Below, piece after piece: positions 1 to 5,024 of a stretch of DNA of 5,067 nt (position 1 is its first letter; every line of letters starts with the position of its first letter). Below the pieces are notes generated by a model, which was not told the origin of the DNA, did no database searches, and was given only the letters and a program-made list of their open reading frames with translations. Location: NCBI GenBank assembly GCA_964352775.1, contig CAYGTK010000245.1, positions 1 to 5,067 of the forward strand, read 5' to 3'. Both the position numbers and the translations under genes were made by a program. This DNA is from CAYGTK01 sp964352775 (GTDB taxonomy: Bacteria > Bacteroidota > Bacteroidia > Chitinophagales > CAIOSU01).

Positions 1-1104
1 ATAGGCCACCTCAATTACCCGGCGCTGCCGTATCGGAAAACGCGGTTTATTGTCCCATCCCACTAATTCTGATTTCAAACGACGCACCATGACTGCACGT
101 AATTGTTTTTCGTCAGGCATGATGCCCCGTGCAAAACGCTGGTTATCCAGTAATTCCAGTAATGCTGTGAAGCTTTCTTGATACCCATTGTGTGGCGTTG
201 CGCTCAAGAAAAGTTTGTGTTCAAAATGCGGTACAAGTTCACGAATTGCTTGTGTTCTCATTGAATCCACTGCATAATTTCCAGCTCCCGATGGCGCAAT
301 ATTATGTGCTTCGTCCACAATCAAAATATCGAATTTCCTTGGATAAAGCGATGCACCCTCAGAGGGCAATACATCACGTATAAGGCGCATAGGTCGCTCA
401 CGTTTGATGTAATCAATTGATACAATTAGTCTGGGGAAGTGTGTCCATGGATTTGTGCGAATTCCGCGATTTCGACGTAGATGTTTCATCAGCTCACTGT
501 CTACAATGCGAAATTCGAGACCAAACTTGTCACGCATTTGGTCACGCCAGTGTATCTGAAGACCTGCGGGGCAAATAATCAGAACTTTGCGAGCACGGTT
601 ACGCACGATGAGTTCTTGTATCACCAAGCCAGATTCGACAGTCTTACCTAGACCAACGTCGTCAGCAATTAAGAGATTTACTCTCGGCATCTGAATCGCA
701 CGAGCGAGTGGATCAAGTTGATAATCTTCAATATCAATTCCACTCCGAAAAGGTGCTTGAAGAACACTGGTATCTGCTTGAGATACCGCACCCCAGCGAA
801 CGGCATCGAGAAACGCATCAAGTCGCTCAGGTGAGTCAAACGTATGTACATAAGGAAGCTCTACTTTCTCTGTAACACTGGCTCCCGGTTCTATCTCCCA
901 GATGACTTCCATGGTTTCGCCTAGACCATCATCCTCGATTGATGTTAGTGTTATAATATGATGAGGTTTAGTTGTGCTTTCATGAATATCACTTGTTGTA
1001 AGATTAGCCTTCTTAACTTCGTTTACAACATAGCGACGACGACGGATATTTGCAATTTGACCTTGTTCAGGAATATTTTTGAAGGCTATATCTTGTTTAT
1101 CCAT
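1..1104 (-). CDS. drmD: DISARM SNF2-like helicase DrmD, N-terminal part (runs off the left edge)
   Basis: Seen: 368 codons are open from an ATG at 1104 to the left edge with no stop, so the C-terminal helicase lobe is missing. Residues 1-120 form a family-specific N-terminal region. The first RecA-like lobe follows: a Q-motif-like YQLDPLARAI (128-137), Walker A DDVGLGKT (148-155), motif Ia around LIICPAGLQIHW (175-186), DEAH (264-267), SATPHNG (301-307) and VRRLK (340-344). Family knowledge: this is an SF2 SNF2/RapA-type ATPase that translocates on DNA. The DDVGLGKT Walker A, the NPWTHFPRL segment (218-225) and the FARG...VMVRRLKSEL stretch match what I recall of DrmD, which with the DrmMI methyltransferase and DrmA/B/C restricts phage DNA in class 1 DISARM. 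Neighbours: it is divergent from the RelE-UvrD gene, and drmD is usually first in its operon, so partner genes are expected to the left. A RapA-like helicase from another defence system is the main alternative. The SNF2 assignment is very secure, the DrmD assignment less so. Confidence 0.8.
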   Translation of the reverse strand, partial: MDKQDIAFKNIPEQGQIANIRRRRYVVNEVKKANLTTSDIHESTTKPHHIITLTSIEDDGLGETMEVIWEIEPGASVTEKVELPYVHTFDSPERLDAFLDAVRWGAVSQADTSVLQAPFRSGIDIEDYQLDPLARAIQMPRVNLLIADDVGLGKTVESGLVIQELIVRNRARKVLIICPAGLQIHWRDQMRDKFGLEFRIVDSELMKHLRRNRGIRTNPWTHFPRLIVSIDYIKRERPMRLIRDVLPSEGASLYPRKFDILIVDEAHNIAPSGAGNYAVDSMRTQAIRELVPHFEHKLFLSATPHNGYQESFTALLELLDNQRFARGIMPDEKQLRAVMVRRLKSELVGWDNKPRFPIRQRRVIEVAY

Positions 1105-1120
1105 CAAATATATTTTCTCC
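1105..1120 (-). promoter_or_regulatory. Ribosome binding site of the drmD-like gene
   Basis: On the minus strand GGAG (1117-1120) lies 12 nt before the ATG at 1104, which is longer than ideal. A TTG codon directly upstream and in frame (1105-1107) would give a 9-nt spacing, so translation could start one codon earlier. I kept the ATG as the more common start codon. Confidence 0.45.
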
Positions 1121-1203
1121 AAAATTAAGTAGCGCTGGGAAAGTTGTAGTGCTAGACTTTTTAATAGTACAGTCACAAACTATATTTTAACCTACATCTG
1201 TGT
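1121..1203. promoter_or_regulatory. Divergent promoter region between drmD-like and relE-uvrD genes
   Basis: These bases, within the 108-bp gap between two start codons, must hold the promoters of both genes unless transcription enters from elsewhere. On the plus strand TATATT (1181-1186) is a plausible -10 for the helicase gene, but I find no good -35 at 16-18 bp. A short inverted repeat, ATAGT (1164-1168) and ACTAT (1179-1183), overlaps this -10 and could be an operator half-site pair, though 5-bp arms are weak evidence. I saw no convincing minus-strand promoter. Confidence 0.4.
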
Positions 1204-1212
1204 GGAGGGGAA

Positions 1213-3360
1213 ATGCCTTATCTGATCACTCAAAAGCCAACATTCTCAACTGACCTATTCAAACTAGATGGGACTTCTAGAAATCACTTAGAAGCAATGT
1301 ACGAGACACTTGCGACTTATGCCGAAACACCTATGGGAAATACAATCAAAAAGCTTTCTGGTTTTAAGAGACTTTGGCGATATCGGATTGGTGATTACCG
1401 GATTATTTATGCTGTGCATGGAAATATAGTTAAGCTATTAGCCGCTGGGGCAAGACGTGACATTTACGAACGCTTCAGTTACAGCCCTGAAAAACCCAAT
1501 GAACAGTTAGCATTACAGATTGAAGCTCAACTTTTTCCTGATTCCGATGCTGCAAAAGAATTACAGAGTAATCAGGAATGGGAGCAATATGCGGTTGATC
1601 AGATAAAACTAGAAGAAGAAAGACTTCGCCGTGAAAAAGAGGCACAAGAGCGAATTCCGATAGCAATAACCAGTGAAAGACTGACGGATTGGCAAATACC
1701 CTCACAGTATCATGAAGCGTTTATCAATTGCGTTACTGAAACAGATTTACAAGATGCACAGGCACCAGGTGAAGTTGTACTGAAGGTCATGGATATTGTA
1801 TTGTCAAAGGATGCTTCTATAATTGCTGAAGAACCTTTGTATATTGTCCCATCAGGCCAAGCTTTAGTTGATTTTGTTGAAGGACGCATTAGTCAGTTTC
1901 TTCTCAAGTTAGATGATAAACAAGAAGAATTAGTAGATTGGGCGCTTAATGGTCCAACGCTTGTCAAAGGTGGCCCTGGATCTGGAAAATCGACAGTCGC
2001 AATGTACAGAGCACGTGCGATAGTGCGGCAGGCAATTAAAGAGGGGCGGTCAACCCCATCTATCCTATTTACCACCTACACAAGAGCATTATGCAATGTC
2101 AGTGAAGAACTTCTCGGGCAACTATTACATGATTTCGATGCAGAATTCGAAGTAGCTACACCTGATAGCATTGCTGTAGCGCTTGCAAAAGCCCACATGC
2201 GCAATGTAACTATCGAAAGCGATGACTATTGGTCAACTGCTCTGAAAGAAGCTCGTTCAAACTATAAGCCAAATATCGGTAGCGCACTGGAAAACTCTAT
2301 GTTTCTGCGTGCTATTGAAAACCTTGAAGATGAATATATATCTGAAGAGATCATTCTTATCATTGAGGGCAGAGGTGTTCCGTCGTATGAAGAGTACAAA
2401 GCCGAAAACCGCATAGGGCGAGGGACCGGCCTTACAGAACGGCAAAGACGGGCAGTATGGGATTTGTATGAACTCTCAAGGGACTGGATACGGGAGCAGC
2501 GGAGGATTACATGGAGTAGTATCCGGAAAATAGCTCTGGATGAAGCACTATCTGGTCAAGGTCCACGTTACGACTATTTGATTATTGATGAAGCTCAAGA
2601 TTTAACACCTGTAATGCTACGCCTTTGCTTGGCGCTGGTGCATGACAAAAGCAATGTTTTCATGGCGGCAGACATGTCACAAACGATTTATAATCACAGC
2701 TTTTCTTACTCCAAGGTACATGAAGACTTAGATGTATCCCGTCGGACAAGGTTGTTAAAGCGAAACTATAGAACCACAGAAGAAATAGTTCGCGGAGCGT
2801 TGGAGGTGATGGAAAATACCGATGCGGGTGATGCCGAAACACTGTTACAACAATGTGTCAAGAATGGTCCAAAACCAACTTTATACATGCATAATGTAAG
2901 TGATGCTCAATTGGATTTCATCGTGCAGTATATACGCGACAACTCTCGCCAAATGAAGTTACCAACTGGTGCAACAGCCATATTGTGTCCTACAAACAAT
3001 ATGGCAAAAAATATGGCTCTTGAGTGTCAGAAAAGAGGATTGTCAGCATCCTATATGCCGAGTTCAGACGTTCAGCTTGAAGTCCCAGAAGTTAAAGTTA
3101 TGACAATGCACGCATCAAAAGGGCTTGAGTTTCCGATGGTAGTAATTCCGTTCATGACTCGAAGACATATGCCTGGTCAAATTCATTTTGATACGGAGGA
3201 AAAGCAGCTTGAATATGAGCGTGGTCAAAGACGTTTATTGTTTGTGGGTGCTACGCGTGCAATGCGACGACTCTTGATTACATCAGAGTTAGACGGCAAT
3301 CAGTCCCCTTATATTCAGAATTTCACAACACGTGCTTGGAACAAAATAATAGGGGATTGA
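1213..3360 (+). CDS. RelE/ParE-fold domain fused to UvrD-like SF1 helicase
   Basis: Seen: 715 residues. The start is set by GGAGGGG at 1204-1210, just before the ATG. Residues 1-90 resemble a RelE/ParE-superfamily toxin, with KLSGFKRLWRYRIGDYRIIY (47-66) and GARRDIYERF (79-88). A charged helix follows at about 122-149. The helicase begins near 233: Q237, Walker A GGPGSGKST (253-261), FTTYTRAL (286-293), DEAQD (459-463), motif III around D487-Q490, NYR (518-520), motif V TMHASKGLEF (631-640) and motif VI GATRAMRRL (679-687). All core SF1A motifs are present, so an active ATP-dependent DNA translocase is expected; the 2B insertion is short. Family knowledge: RelE-fold proteins are usually ribosome-dependent mRNA endonucleases or gyrase poisons held by an antitoxin. 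No antitoxin gene is adjacent. Inference: the RelE fold may act as a nucleic-acid-binding or nuclease module steered by the helicase, perhaps in phage defence given the drmD-like neighbour. I see no separate nuclease domain after the helicase. Confidence 0.9.
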   Translation: MPYLITQKPTFSTDLFKLDGTSRNHLEAMYETLATYAETPMGNTIKKLSGFKRLWRYRIGDYRIIYAVHGNIVKLLAAGARRDIYERFSYSPEKPNEQLALQIEAQLFPDSDAAKELQSNQEWEQYAVDQIKLEEERLRREKEAQERIPIAITSERLTDWQIPSQYHEAFINCVTETDLQDAQAPGEVVLKVMDIVLSKDASIIAEEPLYIVPSGQALVDFVEGRISQFLLKLDDKQEELVDWALNGPTLVKGGPGSGKSTVAMYRARAIVRQAIKEGRSTPSILFTTYTRALCNVSEELLGQLLHDFDAEFEVATPDSIAVALAKAHMRNVTIESDDYWSTALKEARSNYKPNIGSALENSMFLRAIENLEDEYISEEIILIIEGRGVPSYEEYKAENRIGRGTGLTERQRRAVWDLYELSRDWIREQRRITWSSIRKIALDEALSGQGPRYDYLIIDEAQDLTPVMLRLCLALVHDKSNVFMAADMSQTIYNHSFSYSKVHEDLDVSRRTRLLKRNYRTTEEIVRGALEVMENTDAGDAETLLQQCVKNGPKPTLYMHNVSDAQLDFIVQYIRDNSRQMKLPTGATAILCPTNNMAKNMALECQKRGLSASYMPSSDVQLEVPEVKVMTMHASKGLEFPMVVIPFMTRRHMPGQIHFDTEEKQLEYERGQRRLLFVGATRAMRRLLITSELDGNQSPYIQNFTTRAWNKIIGD

Positions 3361-3406
3361 TCTTAATGTCTTTTTCGTAATTAGATATGACGAGAATAGA
3401 CACTAC

Positions 3407-3428
3407 AAACGCACGTATGGTGCGTTTT
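3407..3428 (+). terminator. Probable intrinsic terminator after the relE-uvrD gene (hairpin H1)
   Basis: AAACGCAC (3407-3414) and GTGCGTTT (3420-3427) form an 8-bp stem with the 5-nt loop GTATG, 46 nt after the stop codon. The T-run is only four bases (3425-3428) and partly lies in the stem, so termination may be leaky. It is also the first of the hairpins in the array that follows. Confidence 0.5.
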
Positions 3429-3453
3429 GTCGGTGTGGTGTACCACACCGACA
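3428..3453. repeat. Hairpin H2: 12-bp near-perfect palindrome
   Basis: TGTCGGTGTGGT (3428-3439) and ACCACACCGACA (3442-3453) are exact inverted copies separated by GT. With only two central bases it could be a dimeric protein-binding site or cruciform as easily as an RNA hairpin, where the loop would open to four bases. Confidence 0.85.
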
Positions 3454-3454
3454 T

Positions 3455-3483
3455 GCTGACCAGCACGTTGAGGCATGGTCAGC
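3455..3483. repeat. Hairpin H3: 8-bp stem, 13-nt loop
   Basis: GCTGACCA (3455-3462) pairs exactly with TGGTCAGC (3476-3483). It starts one base after H2 ends and H4 starts at the very next base. Confidence 0.75.
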
Positions 3484-3509
3484 GGTGCGTCACGTGAGCG
3501 TGGCGTACC
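3484..3509 (+). repeat. Hairpin H4: 11-bp stem with two G-U pairs on the plus strand
   Basis: GGTGCGTCACG (3484-3494) folds onto CGTGGCGTACC (3499-3509) around the loop TGAG. Pairs G3487-T3506 and T3490-G3503 are G-U wobbles if the plus strand is the RNA, but become A-C mismatches on the minus strand, so this stem favours a plus-strand transcript. It also contains the 8-bp palindrome TCACGTGA (3490-3497). Confidence 0.65.
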
Positions 3510-3528
3510 AGCCCCTCCGGCACATGAG

Positions 3529-3550
3529 GAGCAAGCGTTTTAGCTTGCTC
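3529..3550. repeat. Hairpin H5: 8-bp stem, 6-nt loop
   Basis: GAGCAAGC (3529-3536) pairs exactly with GCTTGCTC (3543-3550) around the loop GTTTTA. The 19 nt before it (3510-3528) can form a weaker competing stem, CCTC (3514-3517) with GAGG (3526-3529). Confidence 0.8.
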
Positions 3551-3636
3551 TCTCCCTCAGCCGCGACAGACAGCCATTTTCAATGGGCACTATGTGTTCC
3601 ACACAGGCTGTCTGACACGCGATAAGCTGAGGGAGA
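3551..3636. repeat. Hairpin H6: 86-nt compound stem with two apical hairpins (Y shape)
   Basis: Three helices are stacked outside in: TCTCCCTCAGC (3551-3561) with GCTGAGGGAGA (3626-3636), CGCG (3562-3565) with CGCG (3618-3621), and CAGACAGCC (3567-3575) with GGCTGTCTG (3606-3614). That is 24 Watson-Crick pairs broken only by a bulge at 3622-3625 and a small internal loop (3566 against 3615-3617). The 30-nt top can form two small hairpins, ATT/AAT near 3576-3584 and TGTGT (3593-3597) with ACACA (3601-3605), giving a three-way junction. Confidence 0.85.
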
Positions 3637-3639
3637 TCG

Positions 3640-3654
3640 GCGTCCGTAGGACGC
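3640..3654. repeat. Hairpin H7: 6-bp stem, GTA loop
   Basis: GCGTCC (3640-3645) pairs with GGACGC (3649-3654) around GTA. Part of it, TCCGTAGGACGC, recurs at 4968-4979 upstream of ssb, although the full stem is not conserved there. Confidence 0.65.
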
Positions 3655-3676
3655 GGCACTGCTGCCATGCAGTGCC
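3655..3676. repeat. Hairpin H8: 8-bp stem, 6-nt loop
   Basis: GGCACTGC (3655-3662) pairs exactly with GCAGTGCC (3669-3676) around TGCCAT. It abuts H7 with no spacer. Confidence 0.8.
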
Positions 3677-3678
3677 AT

Positions 3679-3712
3679 CACCGATGATGTGTTCACAACA
3701 CTGCCATCGGTG
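3679..3712. repeat. Hairpin H9: nested 8-bp and 5-bp stems overlapping the 3' end of the zinc-ribbon gene
   Basis: CACCGATG (3679-3686) pairs with CATCGGTG (3705-3712). Inside it GTGTT (3689-3693) pairs with AACAC (3697-3701) around the loop CAC. The stop codon and last codons of the minus-strand gene (3693-3712) lie in this structure. It has no T-run on either strand, so it is not a classical intrinsic terminator. Confidence 0.75.
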
Positions 3713-4358
3713 CAAATGCGCACATTCTGACGTAAGACACTTCAAGATGACTTCGTATGGTCTTTGGCCAAACGGATAAAATCGTTGCATTACGCTTCTT
3801 CTTAGGATTATCCCAGCTCGTCTGAAAAGTCTTGGGATGTGCTTGCACCAGACGACGTAAACCTTTGTAACCAAACGACTTGATATTGAGGTTAGGGAAA
3901 TAACGACGCAATATGTGTGCAACTTCCTGAAGTTCTCGCCAGTTGTAATACGGTGACGCAGCCAGAATTTGTGCCAGAACATCAACCACATCTGCTTCGG
4001 CATATTCACCCATTTGACGTGGTTCAATGTTTGGTAACTCACCTATCGGTGTGGCATCACGGTCAGATTCTGCTTGGATGGCTTTGAGTTCTTCTTTGGT
4101 AGGTGGCACGATCAGCTCATAGTCTTTTCCATGTTCTCGGATGATGCGAAGACGCAGGTTCTCCAATTCTGAATCGGGTGTACCAAATGCTAAGCCAGAC
4201 CGATCCCAATCACGCGAGCGGATCATATCGCGCTCGAGCTTGGCATTGCATGTATCACACAGCCCTACATCATTGACCTGTGAGGGTAAGTCACAACCAA
4301 CGCAGATTTCACCGTTCCAGTTTTCCCAATAGTCATCCTCATAGCGTTCGTATGTCAT
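3693..4358 (-). CDS. Small protein with N-terminal zinc ribbon and OST-HTH/LOTUS-like domain
   Basis: Seen: 221 residues. Four cysteines form two CxxC knuckles, C19/C22 and C34/C37, typical of a structural zinc ribbon. A basic, helical stretch follows (LERDMIRSRDWD, 41-52). Residues about 122-190 resemble an OST-HTH/LOTUS domain, with core FPNLNIKSFGYKGLRRLV (154-171) and then AHPKTF (173-178). Family knowledge: OST-HTH domains bind RNA or act as adaptors, and in bacteria often accompany NYN nucleases. No nuclease motif is visible here, so function is unknown beyond probable nucleic-acid binding. The last 30 or so residues after NPKKKRN (184-190) look unlike the rest and run into hairpin H9, so the original stop may have been lost. 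The ATG at 4358 has only a weak ribosome site (GAAAG, 11 nt upstream). A promoter and the ssb terminator lie just upstream, so it is probably transcribed separately from ssb. Similar proteins come to mind from Chloroflexota, from memory only. Confidence 0.75.
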   Translation of the reverse strand: MTYERYEDDYWENWNGEICVGCDLPSQVNDVGLCDTCNAKLERDMIRSRDWDRSGLAFGTPDSELENLRLRIIREHGKDYELIVPPTKEELKAIQAESDRDATPIGELPNIEPRQMGEYAEADVVDVLAQILAASPYYNWRELQEVAHILRRYFPNLNIKSFGYKGLRRLVQAHPKTFQTSWDNPKKKRNATILSVWPKTIRSHLEVSYVRMCAFAPMAVL

Positions 4359-4390
4359 AAATAAGGTCTTTCAACATTGTTTTGTATTCA

Positions 4391-4419
4391 ATTATGGTCT
4401 GAGGGTGAGGATCAAGCAA
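4391..4419 (-). promoter_or_regulatory. Probable sigma-70-type promoter of the zinc-ribbon gene
   Basis: Minus strand: -35 TTGCTT (4414-4419), a 17-bp spacer and -10 CATAAT (4391-4396). The -10 matches the consensus at five of six bases, the -35 at three of six. The -10 ends 32 nt upstream of the start codon and the site lies downstream of the ssb terminator, which supports separate transcription. Confidence 0.5.
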
Positions 4420-4434
4420 GGTGAGGGAGTTGCC

Positions 4435-4470
4435 AAAAATAAGAGGCGACACTCTCATGAGTACCACCTC
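4435..4470 (-). terminator. Rho-independent terminator of ssb
   Basis: Read on the minus strand, GAGGTGGTACTC (4459-4470) folds onto GAGTGTCGCCTC (4443-4454) around the loop ATGA. This 12-bp stem includes three G-U pairs, and TTATTTTT follows (4435-4442). It begins 26 nt after the ssb stop codon. The wobble pairs work only for a minus-strand transcript, matching ssb's direction. Confidence 0.85.
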
Positions 4471-4496
4471 AGTAGGGGCGTTGTGTGGAGTCAAAC

Positions 4497-4874
4497 TTAG
4501 AAGGGAATCTGTTCTTCGGGGGTATCTTCGGTTTCGCCATTTTCGACACGTTCCAGTAGGATCAGGCGATCAACATCCATGTCGAGACTGGCTTGAGGAT
4601 TGCCGTTCTGGTCAACCCATGCACTGGGGCGTAACCATGAACCCGTTACCTGCACCAGGCTTCCGCGTTTCAAGTAGCTGTTAGCCACCGATGAGAGCTT
4701 ATCCCAGCAATTCACACGCACCCAGAGGGTTTGTTGCTGTCCACCACCATTGGTGCGATTGACTGCGATAGAGAAGGATGCGACTTGTTTTTCACCATTG
4801 CTGGTTTGTACGGTGCGTACCTGCGGTTCGCTTCCAACGTGTCCGGTTAGTGTGATACCAATATGTGTTCCCAT
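4497..4874 (-). CDS. ssb: Single-stranded DNA-binding protein
   Basis: Seen: 125 residues. An OB-fold SSB domain covers about residues 5-109, with GHVGSEPQVR (11-20), the core VASFSIAVNR (31-40), the strand LWVRVNCWDKL (50-60) and YLKRGSLVQVTG (67-78). It ends in an acidic tail with the tip EEQIPF, equivalent to the DDDIPF tip that recruits replication and repair proteins. Role: it coats and protects single-stranded DNA during replication, recombination and repair, normally as a homotetramer with four OB folds. The linker between OB fold and tip is only about ten residues, much shorter than in E. coli SSB (178 aa). The start is fixed by AGGAG (4882-4886), 7 nt before the ATG. It is not beside rpsF/rpsR, the common chromosomal setting, so it may be an accessory or mobile-element copy. 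A strong terminator follows. Confidence 0.95.
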   Translation of the reverse strand: MGTHIGITLTGHVGSEPQVRTVQTSNGEKQVASFSIAVNRTNGGGQQQTLWVRVNCWDKLSSVANSYLKRGSLVQVTGSWLRPSAWVDQNGNPQASLDMDVDRLILLERVENGETEDTPEEQIPF

Positions 4875-4909
4875 TTTGAATCTCCTGCGCGTCTTGCGCT
4901 TATCTGTTT

Positions 4910-4957
4910 AATCAGCCCAATGCTGATTTCTTGACCTGCCAGAAGCAGGCGAATCAG
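4910..4957 (-). promoter_or_regulatory. Mutually exclusive hairpins in the ssb upstream region (candidate leader switch)
   Basis: CTGATT (4923-4928) can pair with AATCAG on either side. With 4910-4916 it forms a 7-bp stem (AATCAGC/GCTGATT, loop 4917-4921). With 4952-4957 it closes a longer hairpin whose inner stem is CCTGC (4935-4939) with GCAGG (4945-4949). Both cannot form together. The element lies 36-83 nt upstream of the ssb start. Either fold could be an attenuator-like RNA switch or a repressor site; there is no T-run to make a classical terminator. Confidence 0.45.
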
Positions 4958-4982
4958 TCAGATTTCATCCGTAGGACGCTAT

Positions 4983-5024
4983 CCGTTTTTGTTGAGAGCA
5001 ACGGCACAAGCCAGACAAAAACGG
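4983..5024. repeat. 10-bp inverted repeat upstream of ssb
   Basis: CCGTTTTTGT (4983-4992) pairs exactly with ACAAAAACGG (5015-5024). The 22-nt interior can form two tiny stems (GTTG/CAAC, sharing bases with the outer arm, and GGC/GCC). A second short inverted repeat, GCGAA-A-TTCGC, lies at 5030-5040. The rest of 4875-5067 holds no gene I can support. Short frames open to the right edge on the minus strand could be the tail of an upstream gene, but none is recognisable. Confidence 0.6.

Larger units (their letters stand above)
3407..3712. other. Dense array of back-to-back hairpins (candidate structured RNA or ssDNA-folding site)
   Basis: This fills most of the 332-bp gene-free stretch 3361-3692; bases 3361-3406 show nothing I can name. 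Nine main inverted repeats follow one another: H1 3407-3427, H2 3428-3453, H3 3455-3483, H4 3484-3509, H5 3529-3550, H6 3551-3636, H7 3640-3654, H8 3655-3676 and H9 3679-3712. Gaps are 0-3 nt except 19 nt before H5. Counted by hand, about 186 of the 306 bases lie in the main stems, and two small apical stems raise this to about 206. No long protein-like open frame explains it. Chance could give one or two such stems but hardly a tiled series. Candidates are a structured non-coding RNA, a replication, transfer or recombination site that folds as single strand, or a cluster of palindromic repeats. I recognise no named RNA or origin family. Confidence 0.75.

Noticed and set aside
192..383. 63-codon plus-strand open frame inside the left gene
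   Set aside because: It lies antisense to the DEAH and SATPHNG region of the DrmD-like helicase.
3643..3654. 12-bp word TCCGTAGGACGC shared with 4968-4979
   Set aside because: About one 12-bp match is expected by chance within a 5-kb window. The surrounding stem of H7 is not preserved at the second site, so I do not call it a repeat family.
3407..3712. CRISPR array, integron attC sites or a retron as an explanation for the hairpin region
   Set aside because: There are no regularly spaced identical direct repeats, no attC core-site pairs that I can see, and no reverse transcriptase gene in the window.
3590..4042. 150-codon minus-strand open frame overlapping the zinc-ribbon gene
   Set aside because: It overlaps, in another frame, a gene with clear zinc-ribbon and OST-HTH motifs. 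Its product is basic and rich in H, W, R and C with no recognisable domain, as expected of an out-of-frame shadow.
4421..4684. 87-codon plus-strand open frame opposite ssb
   Set aside because: It lies antisense to the ssb terminator and coding region, and the product resembles no family. ssb explains the sequence.
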